Shown here piece by piece: positions 1-8,144 of a stretch of 34,612 nt of DNA. Numbering within the stretch: the stretch's first letter is position 1; each line of letters begins with the position of its first letter. A program made the position numbers and the translations under genes. The notes under the pieces are model-generated. The model was not told the DNA's origin, did not search any database, and was given only the letters and a program-made list of their open reading frames with translations. Source of the stretch: Salipiger bermudensis HTCC2601 (GTDB taxonomy: Bacteria; Pseudomonadota; Alphaproteobacteria; Rhodobacterales; Rhodobacteraceae); NCBI RefSeq assembly GCF_000153725.1, contig NZ_DS022276.1, positions 1,692,975 to 1,727,586 on the forward strand, in the 5' to 3' direction.

Positions 1-1300
1 ATCGGATGCTTGAGGAGAACGCGCGCAGCCCAAGCGCGACCGGCTCACCCGCATCCGTCTGTTCGAGGAGTTGCAGGTCCTCGGCTACGCAGGCGGATAC
101 GATGCGGTGCGGCGCTATGCTGCGGCGTGGGCGAGGTCGGAACGTGAGGCATCAGCCTCCGCCTATGTGCCGCTGACCTTCGCGCCTGGAGAAGCCTACC
201 AGTTCGACTGGAGCCACGAGATCGTCCTGATCGATGGTGTGAGTATGACGGTCAAGGTCGCTCATGTCCGGCTGTGCCATAGTCGAATGCTCTTCGTCAG
301 GGCCTATCCACGCGAGACGCAAGAGATGGTCTTCGACGCACACGACCGGGCATTTGCGTTCTTCGGTGGCGCCTGTGCGCGGGGCATCTACGACAATATG
401 AAGACAGCGGTGGAGACGATCTTCGTTGGCCGGGAGCGTGCCTACAATCGCCGCTTCCAACAGATGTGCGGGCACTACCTTGTCGATCCGGTGGCCTGCA
501 CGCCTGCATCGGGATGGGAGAAAGGCCAGGTCGAGAACCAGGTCGGTGTCGTGCGCCGGCGCTTCTTCGTGCCGCGACCGCGCTTCAAAAGCCTTGCCGA
601 ACTGAATGCTTGGCTGCGAGATCGCTGCTTGGCCTGGGCCAAGTCCCACCCGCACCCCGAGCTGCGCGAGCGATCGACCTGGGACGTCTTCGAGGCTGAG
701 CGCCCAAGCCTTGTGCCCTATGCTGGCCCCTTCGACGGATACCATGCGGTGCCGGCCTCGGTCTCGAAGACCTGCCTCGTCCGGTTCGACAACAACCGCT
801 ACTCGGTCGAGGCTCATGCCGTCGGCCGTCCCGTCGAGATCCGCGCCTATGCTGAACGCGTCGAGCTCTGGCAGGATGGCAAGCTCGTGGGTGAGCATGC
901 GCGCGTCTTCAGACGTGGCAAAGATGTCTACGACCCGCTGCACTACATCCCCGTGCTCGCACGGAAACCCGGCGCCTTGCGGAATGGCGCCCCCTTCAAG
1001 GAGTGGGAGCTGCCACCTGCCATGCGGCGGGTCCAGCGCAAGCTGGGGAGAGCACCCAATGGCGATCGGCAGATGGTGGATGTTCTCAGCGCGGTTCTGA
1101 CGGATGGGCTGGATGCTGTCGAAGCAGCGTGCGCTGAAGCGCTCGAGGAAGGCGTGCATTCCTCCGCCGTTGTTCTCAACATTCTGGCGCGCCGTCGGGA
1201 ACCCGCGCCACCCCTGACAATCACCACGCGGACGCGCTGCGCCTACGCTGCCAGCCGGTTGCCGATTGCACCCGCTACGACAGCCTCAGGAGACGAGATC
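1..1300 (+). pseudogene. istA: IstA transposase of IS21, 5' cut by window edge, two frame breaks
   Basis: IstA is the DDE-type integrase that cuts and joins IS21 ends. The frame from about 29 onward gives a typical IstA central and C-terminal part: a DWS motif near the start, VYDNMK-like [13 protein letters not shown], the [12 protein letters not shown] block and the late [10 protein letters not shown] segment. Two single-base losses are visible. Near position 28 the reading moves from frame 3 (RMLEENAR) to frame 2 ([14 protein letters not shown]). Near 1229 the expected tail [21 protein letters not shown] lies in the other frame. The second break makes the open frame run straight into istB, so a 652-residue open reading frame results; I regard this fusion as an artefact of the break, not a designed fusion. 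Either decay or base-calling error could explain it. Confidence 0.8.
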
Positions 1301-2029
1301 ATGGAAAGATCAAAGGTTCTGGACGCGATGGGCCAGCTCAAGCTCTACGGAATGAGGGCGGCATATGACGAGATCATCGCGACCGCGGTGAAGCGTCAAC
1401 ACGAACCTCAGCAGATCGTGGGCGACCTTCTGCATGCCGAGATCAACGAGAAGCAGGCACGCTCGATCAAATACCAGATGACCATCGCGAAGCTGCCACT
1501 TGCCAAGGAAGTCAACGAGTTCGACTTTGAGGAGACGCCGGTCAATGAGACGCTGGTGCGCGTCCTCGTCAGCGCGGAGTTCCTCGAGCAGCAGCGCAAC
1601 GTCGTGCTCATCGGTGGCACCGGGACCGGCAAGTCGCATCTGGCTGTCGGGATTGCCCGGGCCTGCATCCGCAGCGGCAAGAGGGGCCGCTTCTTCAACG
1701 TCGTCGACCTGGTGAACAAGCTCGATGCCGAGGCACGCGACGACAGGCAAGGGCGCATCGCCGATCTCCTCTGTCGGATGGACTTCGTGATCCTCGACGA
1801 GCTTGGCTACCTGCCATTCGCCCAGACAGGCGGGCAACTGCTGTTCCACCTGATCAGTCGCCTCTACGAACGCACCTCGATCATCGTCACCACCAATCTG
1901 GACTTCGGTGAATGGCCCAGCGTCTTCAGCGACGCAAAGATGACAACCGCGCTTCTGGATCGCCTCACCCACCACTGCGACATCATCGAAACCGGCAACG
2001 AGAGCTGGCGCTTTAAGACACGCGCCTGA
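1301..2029 (+). CDS. istB: IstB-type AAA+ helper ATPase of IS21
   Basis: IstB is the ATP-dependent targeting and assembly partner of IstA. Starting at ATG 1301 it has 242 residues, normal for the family. Walker A is visible as GGTGTGKSH and Walker B as [11 protein letters not shown]; the C-terminal end has the usual [18 protein letters not shown] segment. The start is chosen because [19 protein letters not shown] is the standard IstB N-terminus. In normal IS21 elements istB overlaps or closely follows istA; here it is in the same open frame as istA only because of the upstream frame break. Confidence 0.92.
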   Translation: MERSKVLDAMGQLKLYGMRAAYDEIIATAVKRQHEPQQIVGDLLHAEINEKQARSIKYQMTIAKLPLAKEVNEFDFEETPVNETLVRVLVSAEFLEQQRNVVLIGGTGTGKSHLAVGIARACIRSGKRGRFFNVVDLVNKLDAEARDDRQGRIADLLCRMDFVILDELGYLPFAQTGGQLLFHLISRLYERTSIIVTTNLDFGEWPSVFSDAKMTTALLDRLTHHCDIIETGNESWRFKTRA

Positions 2030-2357
2030 TCAGCTTGCCCGAGCCGGCTGCGCGACTTAGGGGCTACGCCGCCCCGGGCAAGCTGTGCCAAACGAGGGGG
2101 GCATTATTGGACGCCGGAAGGGGGTCAAAGTTCGCTGCCGATTGACACTTTATCAATCGCAATGGGTTGCGCTGGTGCGATGCGCCGAAGGAATACGGTC
2201 CGGCAAAGACCCTTTATAACCGATGGAAGCGGTGGAGCGACAACGGGGTCTTCGCCCGGATCTTGGTCGGCCTGGCTGCCGAGAGGGCCGAGCATAAGAC
2301 AATCATGATCGACGCCACTTATCTCAAGGCGCACCGCACAGCGTCGAGCCTGTGCGT

Positions 2358-2369
2358 AAAAAAGGGGGG
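2358..2369 (+). promoter_or_regulatory. A6G6 slippery site for -1 frameshifting in IS5 transposase
   Basis: A run of six A followed by six G lies exactly where the upstream frame (…SSLCVKK) and the downstream frame (RKKGGRGRQIGR) must join to make the full transposase. IS427-type elements are known to use programmed -1 frameshifting on A-rich slippery runs. That this run works so here is inferred from its position. Confidence 0.6.
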
Positions 2370-2705
2370 CGCGGGCGCCAGATCGGGCGCACCAAAGGGG
2401 GTATGAACACCAAACTTCACGCCGTTGCCGATGCCAAGGGGCGCCCGATCGGGTTCTTCATGTCAGCCGGTCAGGTCAGCGATTACACTGGCGCGGCCGC
2501 TTTGCTGAGCAGCCTGCCGAAGGCGGGTTGGTTGCTGGCAGATCGGGGCTATGATGCCGATTGGTTCAGAGAAGCGTTAAAAGACAAGGGGATAAAGGTC
2601 TGCATTCCGGGCCGGAAGTCCCGCAAGAAGGCGGTGAAATACGACAAGAGACGCTACAAACGGCGCAACCGCATCGAGATCATGTTCGGGCGTTTGAAGG
2701 ATTGG

Positions 2706-4022
2706 GAGACTGTCCGGAATTCTGTGCCCCGGCGCGTTGATTACGCCATTGGGAAGCGGTCCTCGAACATGATGGCGAGCTGGCTTTTCACTGCGTGCCA
2801 CTCGCGCACCGAGCGCTTCCACTCCTGAGAAGTAGCATTCAGGGCCAGATATATCAATTTCGCTGCCGCTTCGTCGCTGGGGAAATGCCCCCGTGTGCGG
2901 ACAGCCCGGCGGATCTTCGAATTCAGCGCCTCTACGGCATTCGTCGTATAGATCAGCCTGCGGACCTCGGGTGGATAGTCGAGGAACGGGATCACCTCGG
3001 TCCAGGCCCGTCGCCAGCTCGGCGCGATTGCCGGGTAGCGGGCGGCCAGATCGCTCTCCTCGAAGTCGGTCAGCGCGGCCTCGGCGGCTGCCGCGTCGAC
3101 GGCGGAGTAGACCGCCTTCAGCGCCACTGCCACGGCCTTGCGGTCCTTGTAGCTGGCGAAGCTCATAGAATGGCGCAGAAGATGCACGATGCACGTCTGA
3201 ACCTGAGTTTGTGGGAAGGCTGCCTCGATGGCCTGGGGGAAGCCCTTGAGGCCGTCCACGACCGCGATCAGGATGTCCTGCACCCCGCGATTGCGCAGGT
3301 CGTTGAGAACCTTGGCCCAGAACTTGGCGCCCTCATTGGCCTGAAACCATAGCCCCAGCACGTCCCTCGTGCCGTCCGGGAGGATAGCCAGGGCGACAAA
3401 GACTGCCTTGTTCGAGACCGCGCCATCGCTGCGGATATTGACCCGGATCGCGTCCATGAACACCACCGGATAGCAGGGCTCGAGCGGACGGTTCTGCCAA
3501 GCCGTGACCTCGTCCATCACCGCATCGGTGATCGCCGATATCAAGCTCGGGGAGGCCTCGATGCCGTAGATCTCCTCAATGTGTCCCTGGATTTCGCGGG
3601 TCGTCATCCCGCGCGCATACATGGAAATGATCTTGGTATCGAACTCCGGGAAACGGCGCTGGTACTTGGCGATCAGCACGGGATCGAAGCTGCCGTTGCG
3701 GTCCCGAGGGATGTCCAACACGACCTTGCCGCTGTCGGTGGTGACCGTTTTCTGGCTGCTACCGTTACGCCGGTTCGGAGCCTGAGACGCCCCTTCCGCT
3801 GGTGGGTCAGCTCGTTCCTCGGTCAGATGTTCTTCCAGCTCGGCACTCAAGGCGCGCTCTGCCAGCGCCTTGGTCAGCTCGGCGAGAACGCCGTCCTTGC
3901 CGAAAAGGTCCCCGGCCGATCGGCCTTTCATCAGCTGGTCCAGAAGGTCTTTGTCGATGCTCATACGTGGGTCTCCTCATTTCAGAGTTACCACGCCGGG
4001 GCACAAAATTCCGGACAGTCTC
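2706..4022 (-). mobile_element. Complete IS256-family element with 25-bp TIRs and 8-bp target duplication
   Basis: The 1317-bp element starts GAGACTGTCCGGAATTCTGT... at 2706 and ends with its inverted repeat (3998-4022), 24 of 25 positions matching. The host sequence AGGATTGG is duplicated on both sides (2698-2705 and 4023-4030), which defines the ends exactly and fits the 8-9 bp duplications of IS256. Removing the element and one repeat restores the IS5 transposase frame, so this is a clean, probably recent insertion. Confidence 0.97.
2741..3964 (-). CDS. IS256-family (mutator-type) transposase
   Basis: A full-length DDE transposase of 407 residues, normal for the family. The catalytic residues sit in recognisable contexts: FMDAIRV (about D170), AVVDGLKGFP (about D239) and TTNAVEALNSKIRRA (glutamate about 341). 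The family's conserved CIVHLLRHS block is also present. The start ATG at 3964 gives the usual N-terminus. The gene fills the element, with its end 35 bp inside the left inverted repeat. Nothing suggests inactivation, so this copy may be mobile. Confidence 0.95.
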   Translation of the reverse strand: MSIDKDLLDQLMKGRSAGDLFGKDGVLAELTKALAERALSAELEEHLTEERADPPAEGASQAPNRRNGSSQKTVTTDSGKVVLDIPRDRNGSFDPVLIAKYQRRFPEFDTKIISMYARGMTTREIQGHIEEIYGIEASPSLISAITDAVMDEVTAWQNRPLEPCYPVVFMDAIRVNIRSDGAVSNKAVFVALAILPDGTRDVLGLWFQANEGAKFWAKVLNDLRNRGVQDILIAVVDGLKGFPQAIEAAFPQTQVQTCIVHLLRHSMSFASYKDRKAVAVALKAVYSAVDAAAAEAALTDFEESDLAARYPAIAPSWRRAWTEVIPFLDYPPEVRRLIYTTNAVEALNSKIRRAVRTRGHFPSDEAAAKLIYLALNATSQEWKRSVREWHAVKSQLAIMFEDRFPMA

Positions 4023-4368
4023 AGGATTGGCGGCGCGTCGCAACCCGATACGATCGGTGCCCGGAAACCTTCTTCTCCGCGATCATGCTCGCCGCAACCG
4101 TCTTGTTCTGGCTGTGAAACTCAATGAGTCTGGAGCCTAAGGAGATCACCGTTTTCTGAAAGACAGAAGGCAAAGCCTTCGGTTGAATCCGGGTATCCTT
4201 CCACAATAACGGCGGCAACGTCTACCAATTCGCGGGGCAAGTCAGTATCACTAAGAAGCTGAGAAAAGACTTTACCGAGAAACCTTCCTTCAAGAGTGTC
4301 GTTTGCCGAAGACAGAGCCGAAAGCCTAATCTCTCTATTCCGTGACCTGCACCCCGCTGGTCCCTCAT

Positions 4369-5259
4369 TCATAACGAGAGTCTGCAGTTTGGATTTCGGT
4401 ATTCGGCTTGGTCGTCTGGCGCAAGCGCGCCGGGCGCGAAGCCCTCAAATTTCTCAAGCGTCCGGCGCGCTTGCTGCGGCGTCTGGTTGGCCAGGGACGA
4501 GTGTGGCCTGATCGTGTTGTAGTCGTAGCGCCAGAGCGCCAGCTTTCGCCGTGCGTCGTCCAAGCTGTCGAAGATTTCCTCATTGAGTAGCTCTTCCCGC
4601 AGGCTGCCGTTGAAGCTTTCGACGAAGGCATTCTGCTGGGGCTTGCCTGGGTCGATGTAGTGCCACGGCAACTCGTTCTCGTCGGCCCATTTGAGGATGG
4701 CCCGACTGGTGAACTCGGTGCCATTGTCACTGACGATGCAACCCGGCTTGCCGTAAATCCGGATCAGGGAGCTGAGTTCCCGGGCGACACGCGCCCCTGA
4801 CAGGCTGGTGTCCGCGACGAGGCACAGGCATTCCCGGGTGCAGTCATCAATCACCACCAGGATCCGGAACTTCCGCGACGCGCCAAAGCTGTCGGACACG
4901 AAGTCCAACGACCAGCGCGCGTTGGGCCACGCGGCAACCGGCATCGGCGTCCTCGTGCCGCGCGCCCGTTTCCGGCCTCGCCGTCGTTTCACCGAAAGCC
5001 CTTCCTCGCGATAGATGCGATACAGCTTCTTGTGGTTCATGATCATGCCCTTGCGTTCCAGCAGGACCCCGATCCGGCGATACCCGAACCGACGCCGCTT
5101 GCCGGCGATCTCCTGCATCTCTTGGCGGATATCGGCACTGTCCGACGGGCGTTCACGCCGAACGGTCTTGGGATCGACACCAACCAGCCTACAGGCCCGG
5201 CGCTGCGAGATGTCATGATCCCGCATCACCCGGAGCGCCGCATCTCGCCGCTTCGTCAA
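4369..5259 (-). CDS. IS3-family transposase OrfB (rve integrase)
   Basis: OrfB of 296 residues carries the HTH_21-like N-terminal part ([17 protein letters not shown]) and the integrase core. Motifs seen are [10 protein letters not shown] (first D), [10 protein letters not shown] (second D) and [14 protein letters not shown] (catalytic E), ending with the [13 protein letters not shown] tail. In IS3 elements OrfB is made mainly as a -1 frameshift fusion with OrfA, whose stop lies 5 bp upstream. All catalytic positions are present and the frame is intact. Confidence 0.93.
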   Translation of the reverse strand: MTKRRDAALRVMRDHDISQRRACRLVGVDPKTVRRERPSDSADIRQEMQEIAGKRRRFGYRRIGVLLERKGMIMNHKKLYRIYREEGLSVKRRRGRKRARGTRTPMPVAAWPNARWSLDFVSDSFGASRKFRILVVIDDCTRECLCLVADTSLSGARVARELSSLIRIYGKPGCIVSDNGTEFTSRAILKWADENELPWHYIDPGKPQQNAFVESFNGSLREELLNEEIFDSLDDARRKLALWRYDYNTIRPHSSLANQTPQQARRTLEKFEGFAPGALAPDDQAEYRNPNCRLSL

Positions 5260-5264
5260 TGTCG

Positions 5265-5528
5265 TCAGTTCTTTCCCAGCAGGTCTTTCAACACGACATT
5301 GTCCAGCATGGTGTCCGCCAGCAGGCGCTTCAGCTTGGCATTCTCGTCCTCAAGGGCCTTTAGCCTGGCAGCCTCGGACACCTCCATGCCGCCATACTTG
5401 GCCTTCAGCTTGTAGAACGTCGCAGTGCTCAGCCCATGCCTACGGCACACTTCCGCAGCCGGCATCCCTGCCTCCTGCTCCTTGATCATTCCGATGATCT
5501 GCGCCTCGGTAAAACGGCTCTTTCGCAT
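5265..5528 (-). CDS. IS3-family OrfA, helix-turn-helix DNA-binding protein
   Basis: This 87-residue protein has the standard IS3 OrfA layout. An N-terminal HTH ([21 protein letters not shown] ... [21 protein letters not shown]) is followed by a leucine-zipper-like helix ([15 protein letters not shown]) used for multimerisation. It precedes OrfB and together they would form the fused transposase. Confidence 0.92.
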   Translation of the reverse strand: MRKSRFTEAQIIGMIKEQEAGMPAAEVCRRHGLSTATFYKLKAKYGGMEVSEAARLKALEDENAKLKRLLADTMLDNVVLKDLLGKN

Positions 5529-5659
5529 GTGTCTGCTCCTTCAGAGTTGGCGCAGACTCTACATTACGGTGAGGGATTTCGCGGGGGGCAGGTCATCCGC
5601 AGTATGGCAAATCCAGTCTGTGTGCTGCAGTAGTGAAACAATAGCCCGCCATTTGTCAT

Positions 5660-6032
5660 TGTTCAAATTACCTCTTCGAGAACAAGCTATACCAACATCG
5701 TCCAGCACGCCCTTGGCCAGGGAGTGTCTACCAAATTTTCGACCTGATCAACGGTCACTCCGGGCTCGAACCAGTCATGCGGCACTGCGGCGGGGTGCAC
5801 GCACTGCCTCCAGGTGTGCCGTCGATCCCGGCCCAAAGCCACCGGTCGAGATGACGTCGCGCTGCCCTGCGACATTCACCAAACCGGTCGTTCGCGCGGG
5901 GCGCCGCGATTTTGGCCGGTCAATGCCAACGAAGCTGGCCGAAAGCTGTTCGGGAATCGTGTTCGCTCCCGTTGATGTCGAAGCCTTTCGATCGGGCGCC
6001 GTGACCGTGAACGGTTCAACCGAGTAGTGCTG
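5660..6032. other. Intergenic stretch without recognised gene
   Basis: This 373-bp stretch lies between the second TIR gene and the start of the DUF2971-like gene. Short open frames exist on both strands, but I recognise none of them and none has a convincing ribosome site. The last ~30 bp before 5659 hold the AGAGG-type ribosome site of the DUF2971-like gene. It may contain decayed accessory sequence. Confidence 0.4.
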
Positions 6033-6533
6033 TCACCATCTTTGCCGCTTCAACTCGGAGCGTAAGGCCTTATGGAAGTCGAGCGCTTCGCCTTTGCGAA
6101 CGTTCATCCGGTTGTCCTCGGACTGCAAGGTTCGAGTTCTTCGCTCAATCTCAGCATCCGCCCGCTGCGACAATTTGCAGAACAGGTCAATGTCCGCATC
6201 TGTGTGCAGATCGGGCCACTTCTCCAGATAGCTAGGCAAGCTGACATAGCTTTCGGAATAACTCGCCATCCGAAACCCCTTCTCGGACCCGACCCCGATT
6301 TCCCACGGCACCCACCAAGAATTTTTCGTCGCGGTGGAAACGACTGCGATAAGCTGGTCGCACGATGACATTCGTTGAAGCAGAAGATCGGCAAGATCGG
6401 GACCGTCCTTTGCGAGCGCATCGTCGATCACGTCGAGATAGGTCTGAACCCCATTAATCTGAACGCGCCGCGCCACCTTCGCCGCCAGCGTGGCATCCGT
6501 GTTCTTATGCGAAATGAAAACCTTATTCGCCAT
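6033..6533 (-). CDS. TIR-domain protein (third gene of the TIR/caspase/TIR operon)
   Basis: From ATG 6533 the protein has 166 residues. It starts MANKVFISHKNTDATLA, the beta-A strand and box 1 of a TIR domain. The putative NADase glutamate is in WWVPWEIGVGSEKG (about E78). Bacterial TIR domains commonly cleave NAD+ or convert it to cyclic ADP-ribose-type signals; whether this one is active is inferred. A longer frame starting at 6629 overlaps the caspase gene. I prefer 6533 because it begins exactly at the TIR fold, 8 nt after the caspase stop, with a purine-rich AGGGGG just upstream. It has no membrane segment or signal peptide. Its C-terminal 60 residues (KWPDLHTDADIDLFCKLS...) are helical and charged and not recognised. 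Confidence 0.82.
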   Translation of the reverse strand: MANKVFISHKNTDATLAAKVARRVQINGVQTYLDVIDDALAKDGPDLADLLLQRMSSCDQLIAVVSTATKNSWWVPWEIGVGSEKGFRMASYSESYVSLPSYLEKWPDLHTDADIDLFCKLSQRADAEIERRTRTLQSEDNRMNVRKGEALDFHKALRSELKRQRW

Positions 6534-6541
6534 GCGGCCCC

Positions 6542-7546
6542 CTAGATCTTCTTCTTCTCTGCGAGCCGACGATAATGCGCGCCCGTCGCAGTGAGCCGGC
6601 AGCCACCCGAGTAAACCGCCGAGTGCCACATGTGCTCGTGCTGCGTTGGAACGACCAACCCGTGGCGGTTACATATCTGCAACTCCCGGTAGATTATCAC
6701 CTTGTCATCGTCGACAGGGATGTCGCGCAGCCTTTCGGCTTCTTCCCCGCGATCAGGTTCAAATGACGGGTCGAGCCTGAACTCGGACGACGGCGAAGGG
6801 AAATATTTCGGGAGACGCCGCAGGATCTCTTTGGCGACCTTTGGGGGCACCTCTCGAAGAGAAATGAAGTGTTGGACGTTCGCTTTGTAGATTGGCCTCT
6901 GTTCCCACGCCCCCAACGTCTGGTCGACGTGTGCGTAAAGCGCTGCCGGCGTCACCCGACCGATTACATCGCAGGCCGCACCCCCGAGGCCGTCGAGTAT
7001 GATGCCCGTGCACGAGCCATGTCCACCTTCTTCACTCGCGACACCTTCCCGATGGCACGCCGTCAGAATAGTCACGCCGGTGCCGATGTGCGACACCTTC
7101 CCGCCATCCCCTAGACCCGCGATCTCGCCCGCGTAACCAGACTGACAACTGTCGAGCAGGATCACCGTCGACTTGATCTTGGGATGGGCCTTGTTCGCTA
7201 GTTCGAGCACAGCCGACAGGTTTATCCCCCAGTTTGGCTTGCGGGCGTCTTGGGTGACTAGGAAGCCGGAGTTGGTGTCAGCATCAAGTATGCCGTGACC
7301 CGCGAAATAGAGTAGCGCGACATCAGCCTCGCCGGAAAACAACTCCTTTATCGCATCGTCCAACGCAGCGCTGTCGACCTTTCCCTCACTACTGATCAGC
7401 CTGCGAACATCGAAGTTTGGCGATCCGTCGCCGTTGGCTTCGAGCAGGGCAGCCATTTCCACCGCATCATTCACGCAGCCGTTCAATTCGTTCGGAGACG
7501 GATAGTCGTCGATCCCTACGACAAGCGCTTTCTTCATGGGTGTCAC
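6542..7546 (-). CDS. Caspase-like (peptidase C14 / metacaspase-type) protein
   Basis: The N-terminal half is a caspase fold: KALVVGIDDYPSPNELNGCVNDA (beta-1 and following helix), the catalytic histidine in LLYFAGHGILD (about H84) and the catalytic cysteine in VILLDSCQSGYAG (about C134). The C-terminal ~110 residues (from about REVPPKVAKEILRRLPKYFP) look like a winged-helix-like accessory domain seen after bacterial caspases. Two starts are possible: GTG 7546, whose GTGA overlaps the stop of the upstream gene, or ATG 7537, giving 331 residues. Both point to translational coupling with the upstream TIR-like gene. TIR-generated nucleotide signals activating a caspase-like protease is the reported logic of type IV Thoeris, so I infer this is the cell-killing effector. 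No transmembrane segment is seen. Confidence 0.88.
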   Translation of the reverse strand: MTPMKKALVVGIDDYPSPNELNGCVNDAVEMAALLEANGDGSPNFDVRRLISSEGKVDSAALDDAIKELFSGEADVALLYFAGHGILDADTNSGFLVTQDARKPNWGINLSAVLELANKAHPKIKSTVILLDSCQSGYAGEIAGLGDGGKVSHIGTGVTILTACHREGVASEEGGHGSCTGIILDGLGGAACDVIGRVTPAALYAHVDQTLGAWEQRPIYKANVQHFISLREVPPKVAKEILRRLPKYFPSPSSEFRLDPSFEPDRGEEAERLRDIPVDDDKVIIYRELQICNRHGLVVPTQHEHMWHSAVYSGGCRLTATGAHYRRLAEKKKI

Positions 7547-7929
7547 CCGAGGCTATGGAGAAAGTTCACGATGTTGTCTTCGGTCCAAAGGTTGGCGCGC
7601 CGCCCAAAGATAACGGAAGGCAGGACGCTCAGTCTCTTCTCGGGTGCAGAATATCCGTGGATCAGCATCAACGGCACGCCTTCTTCGATGGCACATTTCA
7701 GCTCCCAGAGCTGCCCATCCGCTTTCGGCGTGTTGTGGGTGATAATCCCGATTACTGCTTGGCAGCCTTTGATCCGCGCACGACAGTTCGTCTTCCAACT
7801 CGAGTCCCAGGGTTCTTTGACCGAGTAATCGGTAAATTCGATGGCGGTTCTGGCGTTCTTCTTTTGTCCGACGAGAAAGTCCCTTAGGGCTTTGTCTTCC
7901 ATTGCGAAGCTGATGAATACTCTGGCCAT
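7543..7929 (-). CDS. ThsB/MTH538-type TIR-like sensor or signal synthase
   Basis: A compact 128-residue protein of the TIR-like MTH538/DUF1863 type found as ThsB in Thoeris systems. It starts MARVFISFAMEDKALRDF, has the IEFTDYSVKEPWDSSW segment characteristic of this subgroup, and carries a putative catalytic glutamate in LWELKCAIEEG (about E76). In Thoeris, ThsB senses phage and makes a cyclic ADP-ribose-type signal; that role is inferred here from family and neighbours. The stop overlaps the GTG of the caspase gene. It is the first gene of the operon, so a promoter should lie between 7930 and 8040. The 110-bp leader is AT-richer than its surroundings. Confidence 0.85.
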   Translation of the reverse strand: MARVFISFAMEDKALRDFLVGQKKNARTAIEFTDYSVKEPWDSSWKTNCRARIKGCQAVIGIITHNTPKADGQLWELKCAIEEGVPLMLIHGYSAPEKRLSVLPSVIFGRRANLWTEDNIVNFLHSLG

Positions 7930-7930
7930 A

Positions 7931-7944
7931 ATTGTCTAGTCAAT
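7931..7944. promoter_or_regulatory. Near-palindrome just upstream of the TIR-like gene, possible operator
   Basis: ATTGTCTAGTCAAT is symmetric at 12 of 14 positions (ATTG.CTAG.CAAT) and lies 2 bp before the start codon of the first operon gene. A repressor site or a chance match are both possible. No regulator gene is adjacent. Confidence 0.25.
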
Positions 7945-8144
7945 CTAAAGGTTATCGGGTCCGATTGCACTATATCAAGTGATCGACCGCCAATCTATAA
8001 CAATATCTTCGTGCGGCGGTATCTGATAAGCTCTACCCGTTAACAGGCTGCTGAAAAAGTCCGCTGTGAGGAACGATTTCCCTTGAGCAGGAGCTCGAGG
8101 CAGGCTGGTGTGCGAGGAGGCAGTCCTAGTAGCCACTTTCTGGT

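Larger units (their letters stand above)
1..2147 (+). mobile_element. IS21-family insertion sequence, right part
   Basis: IS21-type elements carry two genes, istA (DDE integrase) and istB (AAA+ helper ATPase), and both are present here. The left end lies outside the window. I place the right end at about 2147, where the sequence ends in ATTGACA, matching the TGTCAAT-type tip usual for this family. Just inside it is the GGGGGTCAAAGTTC-like subterminal stretch (2130-2143). Immediately after the end, the sequence drops into the middle of an IS5-family transposase reading frame, so the IS21 element truncated that older element. A target duplication cannot be tested without the left end. Confidence 0.85.
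2149..4117 (+). pseudogene. IS5/IS427-type transposase, truncated and interrupted
   Basis: The first frame begins mid-protein at FINRNGLRW (2149) and contains the first DDE aspartate in MIDATYLKAHRTASS. It passes by a -1 shift at an A6G6 run (2358-2369) into the second frame, with RTKGGMNTKLHAV, the second aspartate in LADRGYDADWF, and the glutamate in RRNRIEIMFGRLKDW at the 2705 junction. The IS256 element interrupts at that point. After it, at 4031, the frame continues as RRVATRYDRCPETF ... VLFWL with stop 4115-4117, so joining the two sides restores the natural C-terminus. The gene cannot function: it lacks its N-terminus and is split. Confidence 0.85.
2148..4137 (+). mobile_element. IS5-family (IS427-like) element, left end lost, split by IS256
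   Basis: A transposase of the IS5 family (IS427-type organisation, two overlapping frames) is recognisable on both sides of the IS256 insertion. Its left end and about the first 40 codons were removed when the IS21 element landed at 2147/2148. Its right end is about 4137, just after the transposase stop (4117), at GAGTCTGGAGCCT; beyond it the minus-strand frame of a DUF2971-like gene resumes. The element is therefore older than both the IS21 and the IS256 insertions. Confidence 0.8.
4343..5595 (-). mobile_element. Complete IS3-family element (copy A), 4-bp target duplication
   Basis: The inverted tips are TGACCTGCACCCCGC at 4343 and GCGGGGGGCAGGTCA ending at 5595, 14 of 15 matching. They are flanked by the duplicated tetranucleotide TCCG (4339-4342 and 5596-5599). 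The 1253-bp length, two overlapping genes and 4-bp duplication fit the IS407 group of IS3. Related material occurs twice more in the window: a short remnant at 17777 and a decayed copy at 22017-23192. Confidence 0.95.
4138..5659 (-). pseudogene. DUF2971-like gene, N-terminal part, split by IS3 and cut by the IS5/IS256/IS21 stack
   Basis: The gene starts at ATG 5659 on the minus strand, preceded by a GAGG-type ribosome site. It reads MTNGGLLFHYCSTQTGFAIL up to the IS3 insertion point (5596-5599). Removing the IS3 element and one TCCG repeat, it continues in frame from 4342 with RNREIRLSALSSANDTLEG and on to EGFAFCLSENGDLL before being cut at about 4138. The FHY...ILRNREIRLS...NDTLEG...FCLSENGDLL layout is what I associate with DUF2971 proteins, in which SQWRGYA-type sequence normally follows. 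The molecular function of DUF2971 is not known to me. The C-terminal half is absent from this window. The family call is from pattern memory and needs a profile search. Confidence 0.6.

Noticed and set aside
71-2029. A 652-residue natural IstA-IstB fusion protein
   Set aside because: The join is produced by a missing base near 1229. The normal IstA tail is readable in the other frame and overlaps the normal IstB start.
5425-6027. Plus-strand gene spanning the IS3 right end and the following intergenic region
   Set aside because: Its first part is the antisense of IS3 OrfA and crosses the IS boundary. The rest resembles nothing and lacks a start signal.
7931-7944. Confident operator call for the TIR/caspase operon
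   Set aside because: A 12-of-14 palindrome is suggestive, but there is no second copy or adjacent regulator, so it is kept only as a weak feature.
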